Source of the DNA: Siphlonurus alternatus
Taxonomy: Eukaryota; Arthropoda; Insecta; Ephemeroptera; Siphlonuridae
DNA: 64,000 nt
Reading direction: 5' to 3'
Assembly: GCA_949825025.1 (NCBI GenBank)
Contig: OX463780.1
Location: forward strand, 19,689,480 to 19,753,479
The notes under the pieces were generated by a model, which was given only the letters and a program-made list of their open reading frames with translations, did not search any database and had not been told where the DNA came from. Below, piece by piece: positions 10,976 through 22,800 of this stretch. Position 1 is the stretch's first letter, and each line of letters starts with the position of its first letter. Made by a program: the position numbers and the translations under genes.

Positions 10976-13598
10976 CACTGACAGAAATAAATGTAAGATT
11001 TCAATACATTTTGCTATATTGAAGTAAAATTTTTACTTTATATTTCATGATTATACACTGTAATACAGATATAATGTAATAAAACACAATTAAATGTAGC
11101 TAGTAACATAGCTAGCTGTATAAAACAATTTTATGAACTATGTAGTTAGTAAGTATATAATACAACATAACTAAGTTTTTAAAATAATTTACAATTCTTA
11201 TAAATCAACACATTAGCCTCTGTTGTACTTACTATAACAGCTATATACCACAATATAGCTAGATGTTAAAAATCGTAACTATAACTCTAAATAGTGCCGC
11301 TTCAAGACTTATATAGAGAGTTATGCTGTACAATATACCTGAATTGTTGAGACACTACAGTTCTTGTATTAGACGACATAAAAAATATGTTACAAATGAA
11401 TATTTTTTATTAAAAAATGCCATTTGTACGCCATTTGTAACAAGAAGATGATGTAAATGTACACCGTTATTAGTTACCTGGGCTGGATTGTTCTCTATCT
11501 GTTATCACTTCGAGTGTACGAATATCAAAATTATAGAGGTATGTAAATCTTTATATATACAGTATTTTAATATATGAAAAAACTGTTTAATTTGATTGTT
11601 ATTAAATTTAAAACTATTGTTTTTAGGTGCGCATACTTGTTTCCTCCAACATGCATACTACTGCATTCAAACGTTTAAATGAAGCCAGAATGACTACATT
11701 AATTAACAGGTAATTATCAGTTACTTAAGTTATTATAACCAGGTAAATAGTCTGTGTAGAGATTATATTTTTTGTGCATTTGTCGCAGATTCTCGCACTT
11801 TTCGCAGATGCAATTTGATATTCTGAACTGCAATGACCTTGCACCTAGCTGCATTGAGCTGCAATGAACTTGAAGATTTGATGGAAACACACCAACATCA
11901 ATCTCGGTACTAGTGATCCACAATCCTCGCGTACCCCTTGATTTTTCTTCCTTTACTGCATGCATGCTCGTGAGAAAATAGAAAAGTGTTGTAAAATTTT
12001 GTTGGATATTTTCACATGAAATCAAATGAATTCATTAATAAAAACTCCTTCTAGGAATACGGCCCTATTATAGATTAAAACAACGCACATAGAATGACAT
12101 TTTCCGTCGATTTTGGTGTTAAAAAAAATTTTAATCAAATTTGTCAGCTGGTATATTAAATTAAAGCATTATTCTTGTAATTTTTAGTGGGCATGTTCAT
12201 TTACTTTCAATTGTGATATCATTGTTATTTCTAATTTGTTGTTAAATTTTACTGCATGGTAATGGTTATATAATAATATATTGGTCGATTTCTGTTATAT
12301 TTGTAAAACAATTAAAAAAAATAATCCTATACTTTTTCATAAAAAACAGAAATAAAACTGCATGCATGTGGCACTATATAATGTAATATATTTTTATTGA
12401 AAAAGAAATTGCCTTTATTTTAACGCAATTTGAAAGTTATGCCACTATGTTTTTTTTCCTGATTTGTTTATATAATAACTATGAGATATTAGAATGTGAA
12501 AATTTTAGTGGCTTAATCGAAAGAAGGGGTAAAAATATGGTACTGTGAATTTTTCAGATTTTTTTGAGACCGGGAACTATTTTTAAAAAATTATTGAAAG
12601 TCTATTTTATGACGTCACGGGCGGCACTGCCCTATCCTTTTTCTTAAGGAGAGTCGCCCGTGACGTCATCAAAATAGACTTTCAATAATTTTTTAAAAAT
12701 AGTTCCCGGTCTCAGAAAAATCTGAAAAAAATCACAGTACCATTTTTTTACGCCTTCTTTCGATTAAGCCACTAAAATTTTTACATTCTAATATGATCTA
12801 ATATCTTATTATAAGATAAATATATAAAAATGAAGTCTTTTTGGAAATATTTACTATACAAAAAGCTATGTATACAACCAGAATCTTTATAGTATTACTT
12901 TTTTTCATGAACGTGCATTTTATGTATCAATTAATAATTAATTGTAATGTGTGTTATATTAATTAAACTCCCAGTTATATATAGTATTGAAATAAGATGT
13001 GTTTATTTCTTTAACATTTACCTTTTTTTTAGCAAGTTATTCAGGCAATGTCAATCATGCATTGCTTATACGATCATATTTTAGGCTGAGTTAAATTTAG
13101 AATTGCATTAAGCTTTGTACCTGTTCATATACTGCTTTGTTTAATTTATTTAATCTATATCTATCTAAGTTAAAGAACAATAAATAATTATTAATTATAT
13201 CTGATTTTAAAATGAATTACAAAGATTTTAGTAACAAATTAAGTATAGAAAGAAAATAATAATATTAATACAATTATATAATAGTTATATTAAATCAAAT
13301 AACCAACTATATAAAATTATAAATATATAGATTAAATTTAAATAGTAGCTATATTGTAGCATATAGCTAAGCTGTAAGTTTTGAGAAACAGTTGCTATAT
13401 AGTACAACATAGTTCAGTTATAGAATTTTTAAATTGTAGCTATGTTGTACAATATACTTCGATGTGGTGATTAAGAGTTGCGCTGCATTTTACTTTAATA
13501 CAGCAGTTCTGGTTTCCAATATAAAACTCTTTTACCCCAAAAACAATACATCTAATTATATTGCAAACTACAATAATTTATAAATTTTTCCGTCAGTG
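10976..13598. mobile_element. Possible 2.6-kb non-autonomous DNA transposon with TA target site
   Basis: The left end reads TA then CACTGACAGAAA (element starts 10,976). The right end reads TTTTTCCGTCAGTG then TA (element ends 13,598). The termini are therefore inverted repeats of the form CACTGAC(A/G)GAAA flanked by the dinucleotide TA, as in Tc1/mariner-type insertions. Subterminal zones on both sides contain repeated related words (TAGCTATATTGTA, GTACAATATA) in facing orientation at about 11,100-11,350 and 13,330-13,460. No transposase frame is present. A separate fold-back element is nested at 12,486-12,794. The terminal repeat is short, so chance or two independent solo ends remain possible. 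Confidence 0.5.
12486..12794. mobile_element. Long palindromic (fold-back) MITE carrying two CRE sites
   Basis: The two halves are nearly perfect reverse complements. ATATTAGAATG pairs with CATTCTAATAT, and AATTTTAGTGGCTTAATCGA pairs with TCGATTAAGCCACTAAAATT. AAAAAATTATTGAAAGTCTA pairs with TAGACTTTCAATAATTTTTT. Both arms near the loop contain TGACGTCA (12,610-12,617 and 12,661-12,668), the consensus cAMP response element palindrome. The core is shared with the element at 45,111-45,414. It has no coding capacity and its cruciform or hairpin potential is very high. Confidence 0.88.
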
Positions 13599-13749
13599 TA
13601 AAGCACCTCTGTAAGTGCACTTATATCACTGAAGTGGTGGCTGCTATCCTGTCTCTGAATTATAATTTCACTGAAATACTAGTATTATAGTTTTTTTTAT
13701 AAAATATAATATTTTGTGACTAAAGCTGAGGTGCCTGCTTGTGTTTCAG

Positions 13750-13868
13750 GGGGCGCCGAGGAAGTATGGGGCCCGGTGGTGGCGAGCCTGGCGCTGCTGC
13801 TGGCGTGTGCCGTCCTGGCGCTGCTCGGCTGTGTATGCTGCCGTCACAACAAGACGCCCTCCTTCCAG
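13750..13868 (+). CDS. LMTK exon: transmembrane segment
   Basis: The acceptor is TTTCAG ending at 13,749 and the donor is CAG|GTGAGA. The exon completes a phase-1 codon and ends in phase 0. It encodes GAEEVWGPVVASLALLLACA, then VLALLGCVCC and RHNKTPSFQ: a helix of about 22 hydrophobic residues followed by a Cys cluster (possible palmitoylation) and a basic stop-transfer segment. LMTK proteins have such a membrane segment N-terminal to the kinase. The exon is much more GC-rich than its surroundings and is followed by an 11.2-kb intron. Confidence 0.85.
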
Positions 13869-16800
13869 GTGAGACCTTTGGTTGATGATCGACGTTGCTG
13901 CCATCACCTGCGGCTTGCAAATTTTTAAAGGTTTTTAAGTGTACAGCTCGAGACAATCGAAACATTGCCCCCGCTGTTTGAAGGCGTTGACACGGACCCT
14001 GTGGTGAAAGGAAACTTTATAAGGATCGCTCGTCAGACTTGTGTTCTCTTAAAGTCACAAATCTGCTTACCTCTATTGAAGCTGCAACACCAGCAAATTA
14101 GTCATTTCTTTTGTGTTTAACTTTTTGTGACGTCTCGAGCTATATATCTTTCTGTCACCAACTTTATTTCAGCATAAATGTTAAAATTTAGAGTATTGTA
14201 TCTATCTCATTCGTTAACTATAATCATTCTCTTGCAGTACTTTAAAGAACTGATAGTGTCTACTGCGTCTACTGTATCTTATTTATGGAATCTTCGAACG
14301 GACTTCAATTTGTCACTTCTTATAGCCGATATATACGAGTGTAAAATTGTCCTGTCACACCTGTGTAGGGTTTCTGTGGTTCCCCCAACTGCACTAAATG
14401 CTTGGATGGATTGCAGGTCATCCCCTTCTCACTCACCCCCTGCATGAAACTAAATTCTGTAGGATTATGAATCATATGCTGCAGTCTATATACCTAAATA
14501 TAGTAAATCGATGCCTTGCGTCAAAGAAAGAATATTTTTATTTGAGAATGAGACGCGTGTTTTGTTTTCCTCTCTATTATAACTGGAGATGACATGACCT
14601 ACTCCTGAGTTACAGAATCGTCCAATGTCCAAACAGTTGCGTGTCTATAATAGAGTCGTTTGTCATCATGAGCTTTTACAATTATAAGTAGATTACATCT
14701 CTAGAAGAAGACCTAAAATAATAATCTAGATTTTAGACCTAGAAAATAATACATCTCGTAGTTTGGAAGCCATTTAAGACTTGGTATATAACCTTACGAC
14801 TTCTGTATGACAGTTGACACATCTGTATAGCAAATTAACATGTCATGCAACATAACTAAATATTTAATAAACTTTGAGTAACGTGTCAGTTAAAACTTAA
14901 ATTTACATGTCAAAATTAATTTAAATTTGCGTCTCGTGGTTTTGAACGTAAAAAAAGAATTCACACATGGTGACGCGTAATTTTCCAACGACTAAACAAG
15001 ACTATGTACTGTATGTTGCAAGTATAACCGTCAACGAATGTTTGTATTAAATAAAGTACGTGCTGCATGCAGGTGTGACTACACGCAGACAGTACTTGAC
15101 TCGCAGGCACTGAACTATATACTGCTCGCAGGTTATATGCGGGCTGTCTTGCCTATAATATAATACCAACAGAAATCACAGCAAACGGGCTTATATGTAA
15201 TTCAATATAAATTGGCCTGTATATAGAATAGTCACTCATAATATAGAACTTCGTCAAATATGATTATATTAATTCACGAAGGAAGTTATCCAGGTTTCTC
15301 ACTACCACGTTATTGAATTAGGATGGATCTATAATGAACGTGGTTAGTGAGAAACGAGGATAAACTTTATGGATAAATTTTTCGTGAATCACCCGCCATT
15401 ACATTATAATATAGGTGAAAATCTACCATGCACGCAGCAAAAATTATTGAAGTTAACATCTCCTTTTAAAGAAACGTTTCTGCTGTTGTAAACATAATTA
15501 TTTCTTTCTCTTAATTTAAATATCAGTGGTCCACTTATTAATTTTAATTCAAATTAATTTTAAATATTTAATCGAAAATATACACAATTTCTCGCTTTGA
15601 GCAAGATAGATTCCAATGAATACAACTTTTACTGTAATATCGTTTCCATATATACCTTATAGTATAGACATAGTAAGTGCTTGCAAATATATACGAAGCC
15701 TAAGGTCTCTTATATACCTGATATTTTTTTTTATACTTGAGCTATATTAGCAAAGTAAAATTACTAAAATATGTTATAACATTGCATGCATGAGACTACA
15801 TCCAAATGCAATTAGAAAATATTTTTAACTTTGTTTGTTGTAAAATTATTACCAAGAATTCTTTTTCGGTCGTGACAAAATAAAGATAAATACGTTTTAG
15901 GAACAGACATGCAGACAACAAAAAATGGTCAGTGACGTGCTTGGCAAACCTTAAATAGCATTCACGGAGATCCATCATCATTATTATAGAGTCAACGTAA
16001 AACTCAAGGGGTTTGCGACATTTACCTGGTAAATATATTATCGATATCGTTTAACGCAGGTTTTATATATTAAATTCATGACCAGGTTGCATGTATTGGA
16101 AGCCATAATATATATATAGAAATAAATTATGCTATATAGAAGATCGATATTACTACATAGCTATATACTATAGCAAAAGTGTATATTATATACGATACAA
16201 AATTGCCGCTGGTTCTCCGTCACACACTTGCACGACTTATAGGGGGCCATAACGAGATTTAACTTTATTGCCTCTCTTTTATCGTCTCTAATACAAAATT
16301 TATCTCATGAGAATCAATATTAAAGAAAAAAAAACTTGCATGAATACCGTCATAATAATATCTACAAACATGCAGGATGCATTTCACATTTAGGTCTGAG
16401 ATAAAGTCTTTTGTTAAAAAAAAAATCGTTTTTATACTGCATGTTTATAGATAGAAAGTTCATATTTTCAATTTTGTTCTATTTTGAGCGAAATCGTGCC
16501 CTTAGGATTGAACGATTAATTGAGATAAATTGTTGGGAGCCGAGAAAGGAAGAGGGGTTATATTATCAGATGACCGAATGGAGGGTCAGAATTTACCTGC
16601 AATTACATGTACCTGAAAGTAAAAATATGAGTCTGCTAATCCAAACTGCATATCTTTCATTATTTTTAAGAAGTTCGTTATTGACTTGCTATTCATCAGC
16701 AAAAAATATAAATATTATTTAAACTTGAAGAAGGGCAGTTTAAAACTATATAGGCTTAATGTATTCAGAGAAGACAAAAAGTAAATATTACGGTACTGTA

Positions 16801-19800
16801 AAAAGCCGTAGGTGTTAAATAATAAGACGCTTCCTCTTTCTCTCAAGCCTGAAATGGACTAGCTGGTATTATAATATTGTATGCTGGGTATATGACAACG
16901 GTTGTATGGCATTGTCACATGTCACTGAGACCTTATACTGTATAGGCTCGTCATCTCTATAATAGCTCTAGTTGTATTTATTATTATTATTTTTTTTTTT
17001 GCGTTTTAACATCACTCACACCGCCCTTAGTTTAAACAAAGTAGAGGGTTGATAACTAAAAAGCATGTCGTGTTGGTTTAATTCTGCGTGCTATCCGCCC
17101 ACGTCTCCTGCTGTTTGTGCTGCATGCACATCAGGAGTCCGCACTACTGCAGAGGTATATACCAAACTCTGAGATCGATGCCCTACACTTCGCACCACAC
17201 GGGAGACGCCCCTTGTGACCTTGAACCTGACTCACGCACGTGACGTCATTCACGATCAGAAAATATATATTCTTGATCACGTGGGTCAGCCACACCTCGG
17301 ACAACCCGGAATTTCTTTCAATATTATTATGATAGCTAAAAATAAATTAAGGGAAATTCATGAGGATATTGTATTATACAGGGAAAAGATAAACTGCATG
17401 TATCCTTGTTTGATAAATTTATACGCGTAATCGTAATAAGAGGGAACTTCGTCATGAAGGGTTAAATATATTCTGTTCATTTGTTAAGAAATATACAGAA
17501 AAAAAAATCCCTACCAAATGTATAATATGAGTGTTTTAATATTTCGTTTGTTTCATCAACGCTTTAAGTTATAAAATGTTATAATTTAATAACTATCGCC
17601 TAGTTCAGTGACTGTTGCACTATCAAGACTGTTCATTGAAAAGTGTTTTACTGTAAATCTTAACTTCCTCTTGACTTATTTTATTGTGCCACACCGAGTA
17701 AACAATAACACAAATACAAAAATCGTTACCAGATTTTACAGGGAAGTTCCTTGTTGTTTTATCAATAATTATATGATTATATATTCGAAAACTTAGTATT
17801 AATTTCAACAATTAATCGAAGTCTTTCAGTTCCTATCTTTCCATAATATATTTTACATAATTTTTTATTTCTTTAAATAATAATCGTATAGAAGTATCTT
17901 AATTTATTGATAAGAAAATTCCTTTTTTATTTTTATATATTTTTTTAACCGGTTAAAAACTAATTACGATATCATCCTATCATCCCCTATATTGTGCATG
18001 AAACTTCATGATTCATGATTACGTTTATAGCTGAATCACAGTTAATAACCAATATAATACATTAAATTAGTCATATGTTTACATAATAACTTGATCAAAG
18101 TTCTCATTGACATGATGTGTGACTCATTGGCAATTAAGTCACATACATAATATGTTGTGTTTATTATAGCCAATGCGGATCAACGTAGGTGGCTTGATTT
18201 TAATAAAGTTTTTTTATTTCTTGCGACTGGTGCATGCAAGGGCACCTTGTTAAGATAAACGCGATTGAAAGAAGCAGGGAAATTGTCTCCCGCAAACATC
18301 CAGCCTGCAGACAACTTCCCCGCATCCTGTGTACCAAAGATAATTCTGCAGCGGGATGTTTTTTTATTGTGCTGTTGGGTGCCACGTTTTACAATAGAAC
18401 TTTGTAAATTTTTGTATATAATATAAATTTAATATAGAATATTCTCTCTACCCTATATATTATAGGGAATACATTATTATATTTAGAATCAAATTCACAA
18501 AGAACTTCGCTTAAGCCGGTATTACACCTTACAGTTTTGCATACAATTTTTCCTTGCAAGAAAATTTCATCTCCATGCAAACAAATGGAGTTCAAGTTTT
18601 CTTGTAAGGAAAAATTGTATACAATAGTTAAAAAAAATTGTATCGTGTAATACCGGTTTTAGATTTTAGGCTAGAAATTTTAGTACTAATTAGTCTTCTA
18701 ATTTCCCTGCTGTATAACATTAACATTAGACTGTATTACAGGTATTATAGTCTAATCCTATTTTAATCAACATTAGTCCAAGGCCCATTCATTTTTATAT
18801 GTTCCAAATATTAATGAAGGAGCATTCATTGTCCATGCAATCGATAATAACAACTCTTTTTGTTGTCCAACAAATAAATATAATAATATAAAGCAAATTT
18901 ATAATTTTTGACTCTTCCCAATTTTTGTCTTACACTTTTGTGAGCCAGCCTAGACAAGTAATTATATACGAAATAGCAAATAGCCTTGTACTGATATATA
19001 TTTATGTGCATCATTATTTTGTCTTTTTGTTTTCTAATGCTGTATAAACAACTTCTAAGGTATTTAAAATATATTTGACTGGACATATAATTATAACGTC
19101 AACCCCCATAGACTTGCAGCTGGTATTTGAGCGATATAATAGGACTCATCTACTTTTCACTTAAAATTTCTGAAATCTTCAAAGCATTCCCCGGCTATTT
19201 ATTGCATTCCTCAAATATAATATGAAAGCAAAATAAATTAACAGATATACTCGATACTCGTTTATACTGTACATAGATACAATGATAACACTGCAAAATG
19301 CATAGTTAACTTTAAGTTTGAATTTGAATAGTATCTGTAGTTAGCCTCTTTGCAGTCATCACTATTTAGTTTATTTTTTCTGTTAGTTCATATTAACATA
19401 ATTAATTAACATATGCCCTTACTGCTAATATACGCACTATCTCTCATCTTCTTTCTCAACTGTTTGCTAAAGTGTGAGAAACATTTGCTGCTGTTCGGTG
19501 TCTGCTTACTCTGGTCTGGTGGTGAGTCACACGTACGACCTTGCAATGTTACTCACACTCTCAGTCGCACGGGGACTCCCTCGGCAGCCAGCAACAGACA
19601 TTACTCACCACTCAAGAGTAGAGGAATTCCGAGCATTATCAGACGACCCCAGTCTTACATCGGGCGCCTTGCCACACGAGTGTCCAATCTGCTGAGACAG
19701 ACCAACGCTTTTAGTTTAGCAACCCTTAGTATTAAAAGTGATGTTGTAATTATTATTGTGAGTCATGTTGATACCAAAGTATGGTGTATTTTTGTATCTT

Positions 19801-22800
19801 TACAAGCAGACAGACAAAGGAGCGACGGTAGCTGTAGTCAACAAGGTAAGAAATGTGCATGTCCATTTATGGCACTTTATTATTATTATAATTGGTGTTT
19901 TTTTTTTAAAGACATGTCTTATGTTTCAAGGTCATTAATAAAGCATGTAATTATATTTAATACTGATGATGACTGAAGTATTTACCTTACGAAATGTACA
20001 TAATCATTGTAAATTGTTAAAAAAAATAATAATAAAAAAATCAGGAAGAGTTATGTGATGAAGGATAAAATTGTTAAAATGTTGTATCATGTTTTTATTG
20101 AAGATTTATTTTGTGATATTTTAGAATTTGATTAATATCCTTTGTAAAAAGATAAATAAAATAATTTTGAACGATCGGTACTGTCCGATGAAAATCTAAC
20201 TGGTCTAAAATCGGGCAATAGTCCAACTTTTTTTTTTGTTACGTCTCACGATGTCTTGAAATAAAATTGAGTTGATCTTTTCACGTTTCTTCTTCCTCAC
20301 ATTAAAGCAATGTTGCGCTCAAGAAAGTTCGTGTAGGCAATTTTCTTAAAAAACATTTCCTTTATATAGTCATGATGTAAAAATAAAAGAAAATTGTGCC
20401 GCTTTTTCCATTATTTTATCCCTCAAATATTTATCAGTACATTTACCAATTTTCCAACATAGAAGTATTTTAAATTTTCATCTGTATCTCGTGCACCAAA
20501 ATAACGTTCCTCTTTCGTGAATGCTCAGCTTGGAGTTTACTTTAAATTGAAGCGAACAGAGTAGACATTATTTCACTTTGAATCAGCCCAAAATAAGAAT
20601 CGATAAAACTACGCAGCTTCTGTTTTATTTTTTTTTTAAAGTCGTTTGATAGTAACTTTACAAGAAGGTATATATTAAAATGCCCTATAAAATTTATTGA
20701 GCTGCAGTGCTATGATATATTTATTCCGCCCTCCAAAAGCAGCTGGTGATACGGTACCACTGCGTACCAGCAGTGCACGATACCGCGGCACGAGCGTGTT
20801 GTCTGTCTGTCGCTATAGTCGTATCAGTTCAAGTATGTATTACACCGAAACTTGTGACCATTTCACTGTATTTTAATTAAACTTTAAAAATCCTTCCGTT
20901 TCTTAAATTATGTTACACCTCTTTTCCAGGTTTTTGTAATCAAAATGCACTTGAAACAGCTTCTAAATTGGCATTTCCGGTCTAGTTTTTAATCAATATG
21001 ACTGTAGGTTGATATTCCGGGACGCTATTAAGCAAGCTACGTCGCTGTGCACACGACTTATAACTTATAACCAGTGTCATTGTTAATGATTCACGCAGTC
21101 ACGTGCACGTCTTCATCGCTTCTTCAACTGAGATAATAAATAAGTCATAGAGACTTCATGGGGATTTGAATAATTATTTTATAATTTATAGGAAGAATAT
21201 TAAAAATATATAGAAATAAAAACCATGATGCATCGGTGCAATCAATTTTACTTCTATTTTTACATTTTAATTTAAGTTCTCGTACCATCCTCTAATATCA
21301 AAATTTTACATGATGTGCAGACATGCACGCTTCAAACTCCTCAAAATGAAATAGTTTGCTTGTTGAGCAAGTTTTCCCTCGTATAATAATATTTACATAA
21401 AATATTTCATAAGTACTGTACATGGCAGCTAATCATTATAGTTAAAAAATCAAGTTTTCTATACCTATATTAAATATTTCATAAAATTAATTATTAATTT
21501 AATAATACCTTTTATTTTATTACTTTTATTTATTTGCATTCAATTACATATAATTACATAATTGCATAACAATTAAAAAAAAACTATTCTAGTATCTATT
21601 ATAATTTTGCATTGTATTTCAAGTTTTATTACAAATGGAAATTTACATTGCTACTGGCAGAATTGGTTGTTAGACAAACTTACTCAACTGATGCTGCTAC
21701 CGTTTGTTCGTTCACCACCACTGCATGCAGTCTACAACAATAGAACATGATAATTGATGTTCTGCAGTTAGTCAGACGGCATTGTTGGCTCTGCATCTTC
21801 ACTCTTAAGCGTCGTCTGACGTACGGACAGGCAATTTTTAATCCTACAATGTTTCTGTTTCCGTTTGTCATGTACTTGACCTCATGATTTTTTTTATAGA
21901 AAAATCTTGCTTGACCTCATGGAAACTATAATATATACGATGTATTTCTTATATTCTTACAAAAAATGAAAGTACAAGTTGAAAAGGACACAAATCATTA
22001 ATTTCAAACATTTTTATATATATAAAAAAGTGACTATGTAACTATGTATATCCATATTCTGCCAAACTGAGTTTCGCAGTACATCAGTTATGATACACAT
22101 CGAGTTAGAGAGTACGAACAATATATCACTTAAGAGCGAGAGTAAGATATATATATATATATTATTATATTATATAATATACAATACAATCATAGATATA
22201 TATCACTATATAGTACCTCTAGCTCTATAAGGTAAGACGCATTGCATCGCTATCAGATGGGCAGAACTTCTAGCTGCTATACAGTCGTATTAATCTAAAA
22301 TTTGCTAAATTGGTGTGCAAGCTCCTATCGTACTTTTTAGTTGCATGCAAATCAACGTAGAAACGTTGTATTAGTTTAACATGTAAATCTTTACGATAAT
22401 GCCATATGTACCGTACAGTACTCGTATACTGGTAAGCAATAATCTGCATGTCAGTGTTCTCGTGCATAGTGCAAAAGTTTTTGAATATTTTGCTATTTCT
22501 TATTTTTTTAACTCTCCTCTGACAATTGTAGTCCCATTTGTAAGTTGATGAGACGTATACATATACACACCGTTCGAACGTTACTAATAAAAAATCAGCT
22601 AGGTCTTTATTTTCACAGTTATTATTTTTTTTATCTGAATTTCCTGTAGTAAAGAATGAAAACCGGCATGCAATATCCATTCATAAAAAAAGATTCAAAG
22701 TGCAGCAGGACCACAATAATAATAAGAAGGAAGCTTGCATTGGTGTGTTTGCCAAGGCGGCCGTCTGACTGACCACCATTCTCCAAAGCAGCTTGCTCAC

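Noticed and set aside
11717..12025. 102-codon minus-strand frame
   Set aside because: No domain, splice context or codon bias. It lies inside the putative TA-flanked transposon and probably reflects repeat sequence.
20740..20800. Possible tRNA-like fold around GGTACCACTGCGTACC
   Set aside because: Only one short hairpin forms. No A-box/B-box pair or anticodon arm with proper spacing could be assembled.
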